NCBI GenBank assembly: GCA_041649635.1
Contig: JBAZMV010000001.1
Span: 496,001 to 560,000, forward strand
DNA: 64,000 bases
Origin: Dehalococcoidia bacterium
GTDB lineage: Bacteria > Chloroflexota > Dehalococcoidia > E44-bin15
Reading direction: 5' to 3'
In this document: positions 7,960-15,710 of the stretch, one piece after another
Layout of the letters: each line of letters begins with the position of its first letter
Position numbering within the stretch: the stretch's first letter is position 1
The notes under the pieces: generated by a model
The model's input: the letters and a program-made list of their open reading frames with translations, nothing else
What the model was told of the DNA's origin: nothing
Database searches by the model: none
Position numbers and translations under genes: made by a program

Positions 7960-8370
7960 ATGGCAAAAAAGACAGCGAAGAAAATAAAGATATTAATGGC
8001 AAAACCGGGCATCGAAGGGCACTGGCGCGGCCTTGTGGCGGTAAGCAACGCGCTGCGAGACGGCGGCTTCGAGGTGATCTATGGATCGAACATGACGCCC
8101 GAGGAGATCGCCAACACAGCGGTCCAGGAGGATGTCGATATCGTCGGCCTCAGCATCATGTCGGCGAACTATGTTATGCTGGTCGAGAGCGTGGTCAAGG
8201 CGCTTAAGAAGGCCGGAAAAGGCGACGTAATGCTGCTCGTTGGCGGAATCATCTGGGAAGAGGACTTTGCCGCGCTCAAGAAGCTGGGGGCCACGGGCGT
8301 ATTCGTCCCCGGCACGCCGCTGCAGGATATAGTCGACTTCGTCAAAAAGAAGACTAAAGCCCTGGTTTAG
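7960..8370 (+). CDS. Acyl-CoA mutase small subunit, B12-binding (module 2)
   Basis: A 136-residue cobalamin-binding protein that partners the preceding large subunit. The lower-axial-ligand motif is GIEGHWRG, that is ExHxxG with Glu replacing the usual Asp, and the following loop is LSIMS (SxM rather than SxL). LLVGGIIWEEDF keeps the GG motif. I place the start at ATG 7960, 14 nt after the large-subunit stop, with GAGG 5 nt upstream; an in-frame GTG at 7921 lies inside the previous gene and has no support. It lacks the Lys/Ala tail of its module 1 counterpart. Confidence 0.87.
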   Translation: MAKKTAKKIKILMAKPGIEGHWRGLVAVSNALRDGGFEVIYGSNMTPEEIANTAVQEDVDIVGLSIMSANYVMLVESVVKALKKAGKGDVMLLVGGIIWEEDFAALKKLGATGVFVPGTPLQDIVDFVKKKTKALV

Positions 8371-8399
8371 CTGAGTTCATTACCAACAAATCGAATCGC

Positions 8400-8428
8400 C
8401 AAACGGCTATCGTAGAGATAGCCGTTTG
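8400..8428 (+). terminator. Hairpin closing the mutase operon
   Basis: CAAACGGCTAT / ATAGCCGTTTG, an 11-bp perfect stem with a 7-nt loop, 30 nt after the module 2 stop. Followed by TGGTATTA rather than a clean T-tract, so termination is probable but not certain. Confidence 0.5.
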
Positions 8429-8513
8429 TGGTATTATGAGAAACCGTTGAAAAAGAGGCCGGGATTCGGACATATAGCACTCACTGCTTTCTATCCCTAA
8501 AGGGATTGGGGGG

Positions 8514-8606
8514 GGAAGAGGTACAGGATTCTTCCTGACGGGGTTCTAGGGGTGTCCCCTATTTTTTATAAAATCCCCCCAAGACTGGGGGATAGCAGGG
8601 GGTTGA
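8514..8606 (+). repeat. Dispersed three-hairpin repeat (type R2)
   Basis: A GGAAGA/TCTTCC hairpin, then TAGGGGTGTCCCCTA, then CCCCCAAGACTGGGGG, ending in AGGGGGTTGA. The same order of elements recurs at 38118-38208 (reverse), 53042-53121, 57796-57882 and 58346-58430. Here it precedes the DUF167 gene by about 50 nt. Confidence 0.75.
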
Positions 8607-8658
8607 TTAGCTTTTACCAGAGGTTCTATATCCCGACACTGGCCTGTCAATACAACAA

Positions 8659-8958
8659 ATGTCGAGTAACGGTATGTCTGATAGAAAAACTACGCTGACA
8701 ATCCAAGTACATCCAAACGCAAAGCGCAATGAAGTTCTCGGTTTTGAAGAGGGCATACTGCGACTGAAAATCGCGGCGCCCCCTGTCGAGGGCAAAGCCA
8801 ACAAAGAGCTTATCAGTTTCCTCAGCAAGACCCTCGGCACGCGTAAAAGCGGCATCACAATCGACCGCGGAGAAACGAGCAAGGTTAAGATAGTAACGAT
8901 ACTCGGCATCGATCGCGAACAGATATACCAAATGATTGAGGCGGCGAGACGGAAATGA
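8659..8958 (+). CDS. DUF167 (YggU) family protein
   Basis: A 99-residue protein with the DUF167 signature: IQVHPNAKRNEV, LRLKIAAPPVEGKANKELI and GITIDRGETSKVKIV. The family is small, cytoplasmic and of unknown function. ATG at 8659 is possible; ATG at 8674 (MSDRKTT) would remove a poorly conserved start and is equally plausible, since neither has a good ribosome site. Its stop overlaps the next gene by 4 nt (ATGA), indicating coupling to the nuclease gene. Confidence 0.85.
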   Translation: MSSNGMSDRKTTLTIQVHPNAKRNEVLGFEEGILRLKIAAPPVEGKANKELISFLSKTLGTRKSGITIDRGETSKVKIVTILGIDREQIYQMIEAARRK

Positions 8959-10196
8959 GGATACTGCACTTCGCCGACCTGCACCTCGGGGTGGAGAACT
9001 ACAACACCGGCATCAATCCCGAAACAGGTCTGTCGACGCGCCTACACGACTTCCTCAACGCCCTTGACGAGGTCGTGGACTATACTCTGAACCATAATGT
9101 CGACCTGGTTCTGTTCTGCGGCGACGCCTACAAGAGCCGAGAGCCTTCGCAGACACACCAGCGCGAGTTCGCCAGGCGCATCTGGAAGCTGGCATCGAAC
9201 GGGGTCGCGGTCCTGCTCCTCACCGGCAACCATGATCTGCCCAACGCCATCGGCCGCGCGACGACGATCGAGATATTCAAGACCTTGTCGATACCGAACG
9301 TTATCGTGGCCAACACGCTGGGCACATACAAAATCGACACTGGAAACGGAACCATACAGATAGTAGCGCTGCCCTGGGCCAGAAGAAGCGCATTGCTAAG
9401 CCGCGAGGAAACCAAGAACCTTTTGGCAGAGGAAGTGAACAAGAAGCTGGAGGCCGCCCTGACCGAACGCCTGCAGTTGGAGATGGAGAACCTCGACCCG
9501 AGATTACCCGCTATCCTGGCAGCACACGTCACAGTAGCCAACGCCAGATACGGCTCCGAGCGCAGCATGATCATGGGCAATGACTACGGCCTTCTTCAAA
9601 GCAACGTGGCCGACCCCAGGTTTGACTACGTGGCGCTGGGGCACATACACAAGACGCAGGTGATGAATGAGAACCCGCCCGTGGTCTACGCCGGCAGCCT
9701 GCAGCGCATCGACTTCAGTGAAGAGGATGACGATAAGGGATTTTTCATCGTCGATATAGAGCGCGGCGGTAAGACTAATTTTGAATTCGTGCCGGTTAAA
9801 GCGCGTCACTTCGTGACGATAAAGATCGACATCGGAGAGCAGGAAGCCAAGCCGACGGAGACTGTGCTCAACGCGATACAACGATGCGATGTGGCTGACG
9901 CTATAGTTCGCGTGCAGATATCGATGCCGGAGCGCCTGGCTAAAGATATCGACGATTCCGCCATTCGCAAGGCACTGCAAAATGCCTATCAGGTAGCTAG
10001 CATTTCGCGTGACGTATCGCGGGAGCGCAGGCCGCGCTTATCCGGCCTCTCGCCGGAGGGATTGCAGCCGCTCGACGCGCTTAAGGCCTATTACGAAGCA
10101 AAGAAGCCGCCGCTTGATGTCGAAATTCTGTTGGAATACGGCAGGCGCATGATCGATGAAAGCGACGGCGCGCAGATAGGAAAAGATATAGTCTGA
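8955..10196 (+). CDS. SbcD/Mre11-family DNA repair exonuclease
   Basis: A 413-residue calcineurin-like phosphoesterase with the Mre11 metal motifs in order: FADLHLG (DxH), FCGDAYKSREPSQ (GD), LLTGNHDLPN (GNHD), AAHVTVA and ALGHIHK (GHxH). A C-terminal capping region follows from about residue 290. Expected role: nuclease subunit of the SbcCD/Mre11-Rad50 complex. No SbcC/Rad50 ATPase gene is nearby, so the partner must be elsewhere. Overlaps DUF167 by 4 nt and the next gene by 1 nt. Confidence 0.87.
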   Translation: MRILHFADLHLGVENYNTGINPETGLSTRLHDFLNALDEVVDYTLNHNVDLVLFCGDAYKSREPSQTHQREFARRIWKLASNGVAVLLLTGNHDLPNAIGRATTIEIFKTLSIPNVIVANTLGTYKIDTGNGTIQIVALPWARRSALLSREETKNLLAEEVNKKLEAALTERLQLEMENLDPRLPAILAAHVTVANARYGSERSMIMGNDYGLLQSNVADPRFDYVALGHIHKTQVMNENPPVVYAGSLQRIDFSEEDDDKGFFIVDIERGGKTNFEFVPVKARHFVTIKIDIGEQEAKPTETVLNAIQRCDVADAIVRVQISMPERLAKDIDDSAIRKALQNAYQVASISRDVSRERRPRLSGLSPEGLQPLDALKAYYEAKKPPLDVEILLEYGRRMIDESDGAQIGKDIV

Positions 10197-10624
10197 TGGA
10201 CGGATATGTTGGATCGTGGTCCTTTGTCGCCGAGTACTGCGTATATGTCTTTATCGCGGTAATCGGCTTGATGCAAATCATCGCGGCCAAGTGGGAACTG
10301 CGGGGAATAGCATTTTTTCACGCAAAAAAATGGGGCTACACCTTCGGCTCCGTAGCCATCGCCGGCGTCTTCATCTGGTTCTTCGGCTTCACCGGCTTAG
10401 ATCTCAAAGAGCCGACTTTCGACACGCCGCCGCAACTACTCTGGCTGGCGGTCAGTGTTGTGTTGGCCTTGCTGGTAACATTCGGCGTTTCATCGTTCGT
10501 CAATCGTAATATGAAACCGACTGCGGAACCGGACGAAACGCAGCGCGACGGCATCGAGGTTCTTAAACGGAAGACCTATTGGCAATCCATCGCTCGATTC
10601 TTCGATAAGGGAGGAACGAGATGA
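10196..10624 (+). CDS. Hypothetical membrane protein, three helices
   Basis: A 142-residue protein with hydrophobic segments at about 8-30, 47-67 and 79-99, then a hydrophilic C-terminal tail. I do not recognise it. It starts on the last base of the nuclease stop codon and ends 4 nt into the PAP2 gene, so DUF167, nuclease, this protein and the phosphatase form one operon. Confidence 0.7.
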   Translation: MDGYVGSWSFVAEYCVYVFIAVIGLMQIIAAKWELRGIAFFHAKKWGYTFGSVAIAGVFIWFFGFTGLDLKEPTFDTPPQLLWLAVSVVLALLVTFGVSSFVNRNMKPTAEPDETQRDGIEVLKRKTYWQSIARFFDKGGTR

Positions 10625-11211
10625 AACACGCCGATGAGACGGTCTTCTTCTGGATAAACGGCCTCTCCGATCACGTATCCTGGATCGATGAGATTATTCG
10701 CACGCTTTCCTGCGACCTGTTCCTGCCCGTAGTCATGATTATCGCGCTTATCGCCGTGTGGTTCTCAGGACGCAATATTGCGGACAGGACAAAGAATCAG
10801 TACGGGGTAATATGCTCGCTGGCCAGCATGGGAATAGCCAATCTGCTGGTATTCATCTGCAACGGAGTGTTGCCCGACCGTCTGCGGCCTTTTGAGGCCT
10901 TCCCCGACAAGGTTAACCTGATATTCTATCCCCCCACCGACCCTTCGTTCCCCTCCAACGCCGCCGCTGCTTCGTTCGCACTGGCCATCGGACTCTGGGT
11001 CTACAACCGCAAGCTGGGATATATCCTATCGATACCGGCGATCATCATCTCTTTCGGACGCGTATATATAGGCGTGCACTACCCGCTCGATATCCTGGGT
11101 GGTTTGGCCCTGGCGATCCTGGCGACAGGCATAGTAATGGTGGTGATAAAGCTGTGCAGGCCCGTCCTCGACCGGCTATTAAATCTGATGCGGAAGATAT
11201 ATCTGGCCTAG
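10621..11211 (+). CDS. PAP2-family membrane phosphatase
   Basis: A 196-residue multi-helix membrane protein with the three PAP2 signatures: LPDRLRPF, FPSNAAAASFAL and FGRVYIGVHYPLDILGG (Arg and His of the catalytic site). The PSNA form of motif 2 occurs in undecaprenyl-diphosphatase/BcrC-like members, so recycling of lipid carriers is plausible; other lipid phosphates are possible. It overlaps the upstream membrane protein by 4 nt and ends the operon, convergent with the nitronate monooxygenase gene. Confidence 0.82.
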   Translation: MKHADETVFFWINGLSDHVSWIDEIIRTLSCDLFLPVVMIIALIAVWFSGRNIADRTKNQYGVICSLASMGIANLLVFICNGVLPDRLRPFEAFPDKVNLIFYPPTDPSFPSNAAAASFALAIGLWVYNRKLGYILSIPAIIISFGRVYIGVHYPLDILGGLALAILATGIVMVVIKLCRPVLDRLLNLMRKIYLA

Positions 11212-11224
11212 AATTAAATCGACG

Positions 11225-12187
11225 CTAAAGGCCCTTGACTATTCTATCGTAGTCCGCCACCATGCGGCGCACCACCTCGCCAGCACTAATCTCCTCACGA
11301 ACCAGCCCCGCCACCTCACCGCAGGCCGCCTGCCCCTTGACCACGTCCCCACCCAGCAGCGCCGCCTCGGACAGCTTGGAGAACATCTTCACCGAGCGCT
11401 CCTCGTCGGGCGCCCCCGAGCGTTCCTTCTTCACGAGGTCCCTGGTCAGCTCGTTCAGCAGCCCGCGGAACATCATGAGCCCCCGCCCCGTGATGACGGT
11501 CGCCGTATCGCCGGCCTCGACGATGGACTTCTTGTAATCGGGATGCGCCAGGCACTCCGTTGTCGCAACGAAGCGCGTACCCATCTGCACGCCCTGCGCC
11601 CCCAGCGCCAGCGCCGCCGCCAGCCCGCGCCCGTCGCCGATGCCGCCCGCCGCCACCACCGGAATCTTGACCGCGTCGACGACCTGAGGGATGAGGACCA
11701 AAGTGGTAAGCTCATCGGGGCTGTTGATGCCGCCCGACTCGTAGCCTTCCGCGATAACGATATCGACGCCGGCCTTCTCGGCTCCGACGGCGTGTTTTAC
11801 CGTGGCCACCAGGTGCAGCACTTTTATCCCGTGCTCGTGAAAATACGGCGTATGAAGTGCCGGACTACCCGCCCCGGTTGTGACGACCTTGATTCCTTCG
11901 GCGACAGCGATGTCGATAAGGCTGCGGTCGTCCTTGATCATATGTATGGGAAAGTTCACCGCGAAAGGCTTGGAGGTTAGACTCTTAGCCTTCTTTATCT
12001 GCTTTCTGATGTTATCGCCAACCTTGCTCCAGTCAGGCTCCCCCGCGTTGGGGCTTATGACCCCCAGCCCGCCGGCCTCCGATACCGCAGCGGCCAGCTC
12101 CGCACCCGCGATGAGACCCATGGCTCCCTGAATTATGGGATACTCTATTCCCAGCAAATCGCAAACCTTTGTCTTTTTCACTGACAT
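11225..12187 (-). CDS. Nitronate monooxygenase / FabK-like FMN oxidoreductase
   Basis: A 320-residue TIM-barrel flavoprotein: EYPIIQGAMG at the N-terminus, VIAEGYESGG near residue 145, VVAAGGIGDGRGLAAALALG and GVQMGTRFVAT (FMN phosphate binding). The family includes nitronate monooxygenases and FabK enoyl-ACP reductases; sequence alone does not separate them here. A close paralogue sits just upstream (12231-13190), about 43 nt away, and the two probably arose by tandem duplication and are cotranscribed. Confidence 0.82.
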   Translation of the reverse strand: MSVKKTKVCDLLGIEYPIIQGAMGLIAGAELAAAVSEAGGLGVISPNAGEPDWSKVGDNIRKQIKKAKSLTSKPFAVNFPIHMIKDDRSLIDIAVAEGIKVVTTGAGSPALHTPYFHEHGIKVLHLVATVKHAVGAEKAGVDIVIAEGYESGGINSPDELTTLVLIPQVVDAVKIPVVAAGGIGDGRGLAAALALGAQGVQMGTRFVATTECLAHPDYKKSIVEAGDTATVITGRGLMMFRGLLNELTRDLVKKERSGAPDEERSVKMFSKLSEAALLGGDVVKGQAACGEVAGLVREEISAGEVVRRMVADYDRIVKGL

Positions 12188-12230
12188 TCCCTCATTTCTA
12201 TTTCTAAATATCCGACGCTAGACTATACGG

Positions 12231-13190
12231 CTATCGCAATCCCGCGACAACCCTGTCATAGTCCTCGACTATTTTCTTTATTATATCGCCTGCGGGGACG
12301 ATATCGCGAATCATACCCGATATCTCGCCGCAATACAGTTCACCCTCTTCGACCAAGCCTTCGAACTGCCCCATGCGCGAACGGCCCATGCCGATGTGCG
12401 CCAGAAGCTCGTCAGCCGTTGTCCCCTTCTTGTCCATCCGAGCTACCTCAGCGGAAAATTCGTTCTTCAGTCCTCGAGTCGGCGAGAGAGCCCGGCCCGT
12501 AATCATTGTGCCGGTATCGGGCGATTCGACGATGCGGCGTTTAAAATCCTGATGGGCGTTGCACTCGATTGTAGCGATGAAGCGCGTGCCCATCTGCACC
12601 CCCTCCGCACCCAGCGCGAACGCGGCGGCCACCCCCCGCACATCTGCAATGCCCCCCGCCGCGATGACCGGTATATTCACCGCATCGACGATCTGAGGCA
12701 CCAATACCATCGTGGTCAGCTCATCGAATCCGTTGTGTCCGCCGGCCTCGAACCCCTCCGCGATGACGGCATCGACGCCGCACTCCTCCGCCACCTGCGC
12801 CTGCCGCACCGACGACACCACATGCAGTACTATAATCCCGGCATCTTTGAAACGACTTGTGTGAAGTCTGGGATTGCCCGCCGCGGTGGTGACGACCTGA
12901 ACCCCTTCCTCGATCAACACGTCGACTAGTGCCGCTATTTCAGGAATAAGAACGACGATGTTCATGGCGAACGGCTTCGAGGTAATATCCTTAGCCCTGC
13001 GTATCTGATCTCTCAGGTTAGCTTCGACGTTATCCTCGATACGCATGCCCGCGTTGGGGCTGATCGTACCCAGCCCGCCGGCCTCGGACACGGCGGCGGC
13101 CAGCTCCGCGTTGGCGATCCATGTCATGCCGCCCTGTATTATCGGATACTCGATACCGAGAAGTCCGCAGACTCGTGTCTTTTTCATCAC
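12231..13190 (-). CDS. Nitronate monooxygenase / FabK-like FMN oxidoreductase, paralogue
   Basis: A 319-residue paralogue of the following minus-strand gene with the same blocks: EYPIIQGGMTWIA, VIAEGFEAGGHNG, VIAAGGIADVRGVAAAFALG and GVQMGTRFIAT. The His in EAGGHNG is the position of the catalytic His of nitronate monooxygenases; the other paralogue has EYESGGINS there (His to Ile), so this copy is the better candidate for true nitronate oxidation (inference). Confidence 0.82.
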   Translation of the reverse strand: MMKKTRVCGLLGIEYPIIQGGMTWIANAELAAAVSEAGGLGTISPNAGMRIEDNVEANLRDQIRRAKDITSKPFAMNIVVLIPEIAALVDVLIEEGVQVVTTAAGNPRLHTSRFKDAGIIVLHVVSSVRQAQVAEECGVDAVIAEGFEAGGHNGFDELTTMVLVPQIVDAVNIPVIAAGGIADVRGVAAAFALGAEGVQMGTRFIATIECNAHQDFKRRIVESPDTGTMITGRALSPTRGLKNEFSAEVARMDKKGTTADELLAHIGMGRSRMGQFEGLVEEGELYCGEISGMIRDIVPAGDIIKKIVEDYDRVVAGLR

Positions 13191-13254
13191 TTTTGACCCT
13201 TGATGCCATCCGCATTCTATTGAGAATCCAAGGATGATGTCAAGGCACCACCAC

Positions 13255-13324
13255 CGTAGGGGCGAGGTCGCCTCGCCCTCCGCATATCGTTAACCGTAGG
13301 GGCGGGTTTAAAACCCGCCCCTAC
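13255..13324. repeat. Type R1 palindromic repeats, including a perfect 29-nt palindrome
   Basis: GGGCGAGG/CCTCGCCC (13260-13278) is followed by GTAGGGGCGGGTTT-A-AAACCCGCCCCTAC (13296-13324), with 14-nt perfect arms. Downstream ACGATGACC with ATATCGGG matches the tail of other R1 copies at 53305, 61484, 62600, 63213 and 63354. Confidence 0.75.
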
Positions 13325-13439
13325 ACGATGACCGAAATATCGGGAGACTATCCGCCGGTCTGATAAACCCAACCCCGACTTAATTTGACTTCATGCAATC
13401 TTGTGCTGTAGAATTCTATTCGCATATCAAGGAGGGATG

Positions 13440-13622
13440 ATGAAAAGGAACCTGATGGAAATCCTGGCCTGCCCAATCTGCAAGGGAGACCTGGAGCTTA
13501 CCGTTTTAGAAGAGAACGAGAAGGAAGTCGTCAAGGGTTCCCTCTTCTGTAAGAAATGCTCTCAAACGTATCCCATCGAAGATACCATCCCCAACCTGCT
13601 CCCGCCCGATCTTCGCACTTAG
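13440..13622 (+). CDS. Trm112-like zinc-ribbon protein
   Basis: A 60-residue protein: LMEILACPICKGDLELTV and SLFCKKCSQTYPIEDTIPNLLP. The two CxxC pairs and the final Pro-rich segment match the Trm112/YcaR family (UPF0434), small zinc proteins that in other lineages activate methyltransferases. AGGAGG at 13430-13435 is spaced 4 nt from ATG 13440; a tandem ATG at 13437 would be only 1 nt away. The gene 21 nt downstream is probably cotranscribed. Confidence 0.85.
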   Translation: MKRNLMEILACPICKGDLELTVLEENEKEVVKGSLFCKKCSQTYPIEDTIPNLLPPDLRT

Positions 13623-13643
13623 ATAATAGGAGGTAGCATCCGG

Positions 13644-13874
13644 ATGTCTCGCATCGTTGGATTACTCATATGTCTTGGAACTCTTGCGGCCGGCGCGGCT
13701 TTCATCGCCGGCGTTGTCCTGCAATACGATAAGGTAGCGTGGGCGCTGCTGGTGCCTGTAGCACTTGTCGTGTTTGTGGTCTTAATGCTGGGTTTCTGGA
13801 TCGGCTGGATCATGGCCGTGACCAAGATCGAATCGCCGCCCGAGATCGCCGAGGAAAAAGAAGTCAAGAAATAG
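13644..13874 (+). CDS. Small two-helix membrane protein
   Basis: A 76-residue protein with hydrophobic segments at about 4-25 and 34-56 and a short acidic-basic tail (KIESPPEIAEEKEVKK). Not recognised. A GGAGG about 9 nt upstream supports the start at 13644. It follows the Trm112-like gene and converges on queD, leaving only 2 nt between stops. Confidence 0.6.
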   Translation: MSRIVGLLICLGTLAAGAAFIAGVVLQYDKVAWALLVPVALVVFVVLMLGFWIGWIMAVTKIESPPEIAEEKEVKK

Positions 13875-13876
13875 CC

Positions 13877-14239
13877 TCACTTGCCGGGCTTGTATGTGAC
13901 CCAGGCATCCGGGGACTCGTAAACCTGAACCGTGACTATGGGGAGCTTCCTCTTGCGGAGCTCCTCATATATTTTAGCCGCGATGTTCTCCGCCGACGGG
14001 TTGACGCTGTCAAACGGAGCGACATCATTCAGCGAAACGTGGTCGAAATCGGCTAGTACTTCTCGAAGGTGTTTCTTCACGACGGCGAAGTCGCACGCCA
14101 GCCCGATGTCGTCCAGCTTATCGTAGCGAAGATTTATAACGACCTCGTAGCGATGGCCGTGGAGATTCTCGCACTTGCCGCGGTAGCCCCTGAGCGCATG
14201 CGCCGCATTGAAATGTTCGCGCACCGATACCTCATACAT
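13877..14239 (-). CDS. queD: 6-carboxytetrahydropterin synthase (QueD/PTPS family)
   Basis: A 120-residue T-fold enzyme acting on dihydroneopterin triphosphate. Zinc ligands are visible in HFNAAHALRGY and NLHGHRYEV; the catalytic Cys precedes in GKCENLHGHRY, as in QueD, and DFDHVSLND and PSAENIA follow. QueD makes the queuosine/deazapurine precursor. Because the gene overlaps folP-folK by 8 nt, a role in folate synthesis through the PTPS route is also possible. Confidence 0.88.
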   Translation of the reverse strand: MYEVSVREHFNAAHALRGYRGKCENLHGHRYEVVINLRYDKLDDIGLACDFAVVKKHLREVLADFDHVSLNDVAPFDSVNPSAENIAAKIYEELRKRKLPIVTVQVYESPDAWVTYKPGK

Positions 14240-15620
14240 TATGCCTAACCTCCGGGAACAGCTTCGATCTTTTTATTACCTCTACCACTCCATCCCTGCC
14301 CTCGACCCTCGCCGCCAGATCGCCGACCCGCTCGCCCGTAGCCGGGTGAACGACATCCGGAGCGATCTCCGCGAACGGAATCAGCACAAACGCTCTCTCT
14401 CTCATTCGCGGGTGAGGAATCGTTAGCTCCGGCGACTCCATAATTGTATCGCCATATAATATTATGTCAATATCTATAACGCGGGGAGCGTTTTTTAGGC
14501 TGAGGTCGCGACCCATTTCGGCTTCGATGCCTTTGATTAACGATAGCAATTGCACAGGGCTCATGTAGGTATCGATTCTTATTACCATGTTGAGAAATCG
14601 CGGCTGCTCACCTACGCCAACGGGCTCGGTCTCATAGACCGATGAGACCTTTCCACCATCTTGCGTAAGCAACGCGATTGCTTTTATCAAGTTCGCCCGC
14701 CGATTCCCTAGGTTCGAGCCAAGAGATAGGTACACCCTCACGGGTTTCAAGGACAACTTTATCCCCCTCACTATCCCCCTCACTACGGCATCAGTCATCC
14801 TGGCTACCCGTTTCATCTGCAACACATCGTGAACGCGGATGATATCAGCCCCGTTGGCGATACCCAGGGCTACCGTTGCCGCCGTGCCCTCCAGACGCTC
14901 ATCTACAGGCAGATCGAGCACCTGCCCTATCATCGATTTTCGTGAAGTGCCCAGCAGTATCGGCCTGCCCAGCGACTTCAATTCATTCGATCGACGCAAG
15001 ACTTCGAGGTTTCCCTCCAGCGTCTTGCCAAAGCCAATCCCCGGATCGATTATGATGTTCTCCCAGGCCACTCCGGCATCTAAAGCTTTATTCATGCCGA
15101 TCACCAGCGACTCAACGACCGCCGCCATTATATCCTTATATTGCGTATCCCGCTGATTGGCGGTGATAACGATGGGAACGCCGTATTTGGCAGCCACACC
15201 GGCCAATTCCGGGTCTTGCCTCAAGCCCCACACGTCATTTATCATATTAGCGCCGGCCTCAAGCGCGCGCCGAGCCACTTCCGATTTATATGTATCGATA
15301 GAGATAGGCGTATCGATTTCTTTGGAAAGCTTCTTAATAATAGGTAACACACGGTTGAGTTCTTCCTCTGCCGTAATCGGTTTTGAGTCAGGCCGTGTCG
15401 ATTCTCCGCCAACGTCTATTATGTCTGCGCCCTCTTCAACGAGGCGTCTTGCCCGCGCCACGGCAGCCTCCACATCGTTGCCTACCCCGTCGCCTGAGAA
15501 GGAATCATCGGTGATATTAAGTATGCCCATTACATATGTTCTCCGACCCCAGCAAAACTCCCTGCCTCCAAGAAACATATGTTCGCACAGGTATTCATTC
15601 ATAGTTACAGATTCTAACAT
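14232..15620 (-). CDS. folP-folK: Bifunctional dihydropteroate synthase / HPPK (FolP-FolK fusion)
   Basis: A 462-residue fusion catalysing two successive folate steps. Residues about 25-285 are dihydropteroate synthase: MGILNITDDSFSGDG, DVGGESTRPDSKPI, DPGIGFGKTLEGN, GTSRKSMIG and RVHDV. Residues about 300-450 are the pyrophosphokinase: YLSLGSNLGNRRANL, PRFLNMVIRIDT, PRVIDIDIILYGD and HPRMRERAFVLIPFAEIAP. The order FolP then FolK is the reverse of the apicomplexan FolK-FolP arrangement. The usual MHMxG loop of FolP is replaced by TANQRDTQY. An alternative start is ATG 15602. Confidence 0.93.
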   Translation of the reverse strand: MLESVTMNEYLCEHMFLGGREFCWGRRTYVMGILNITDDSFSGDGVGNDVEAAVARARRLVEEGADIIDVGGESTRPDSKPITAEEELNRVLPIIKKLSKEIDTPISIDTYKSEVARRALEAGANMINDVWGLRQDPELAGVAAKYGVPIVITANQRDTQYKDIMAAVVESLVIGMNKALDAGVAWENIIIDPGIGFGKTLEGNLEVLRRSNELKSLGRPILLGTSRKSMIGQVLDLPVDERLEGTAATVALGIANGADIIRVHDVLQMKRVARMTDAVVRGIVRGIKLSLKPVRVYLSLGSNLGNRRANLIKAIALLTQDGGKVSSVYETEPVGVGEQPRFLNMVIRIDTYMSPVQLLSLIKGIEAEMGRDLSLKNAPRVIDIDIILYGDTIMESPELTIPHPRMRERAFVLIPFAEIAPDVVHPATGERVGDLAARVEGRDGVVEVIKRSKLFPEVRHNV

Positions 15621-15642
15621 AAGGAAAACACGATTAAAACAC

Positions 15643-15671
15643 TTGACAAGCCGATTATATTCTTTTATTAT
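15643..15671 (+). promoter_or_regulatory. Sigma-70 promoter for the CitE-like gene
   Basis: TTGACA (15643-15648), 17-nt spacer, TATTAT (15666-15671). Initiation near 15678 gives a roughly 30-nt leader before ATG 15711. It lies in the divergent gap between folP-folK and the lyase gene. Confidence 0.6.
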
Positions 15672-15710
15672 AAATTATGTAATATTAGATTATAGATTAA
15701 GGGGAGCGTT

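Noticed and set aside
4103..8370. Annotation of the two modules as methylmalonyl-CoA mutase
   Set aside because: The carboxylate-binding Arg, the substrate Tyr and the catalytic His are all replaced in both large subunits by eye alignment.
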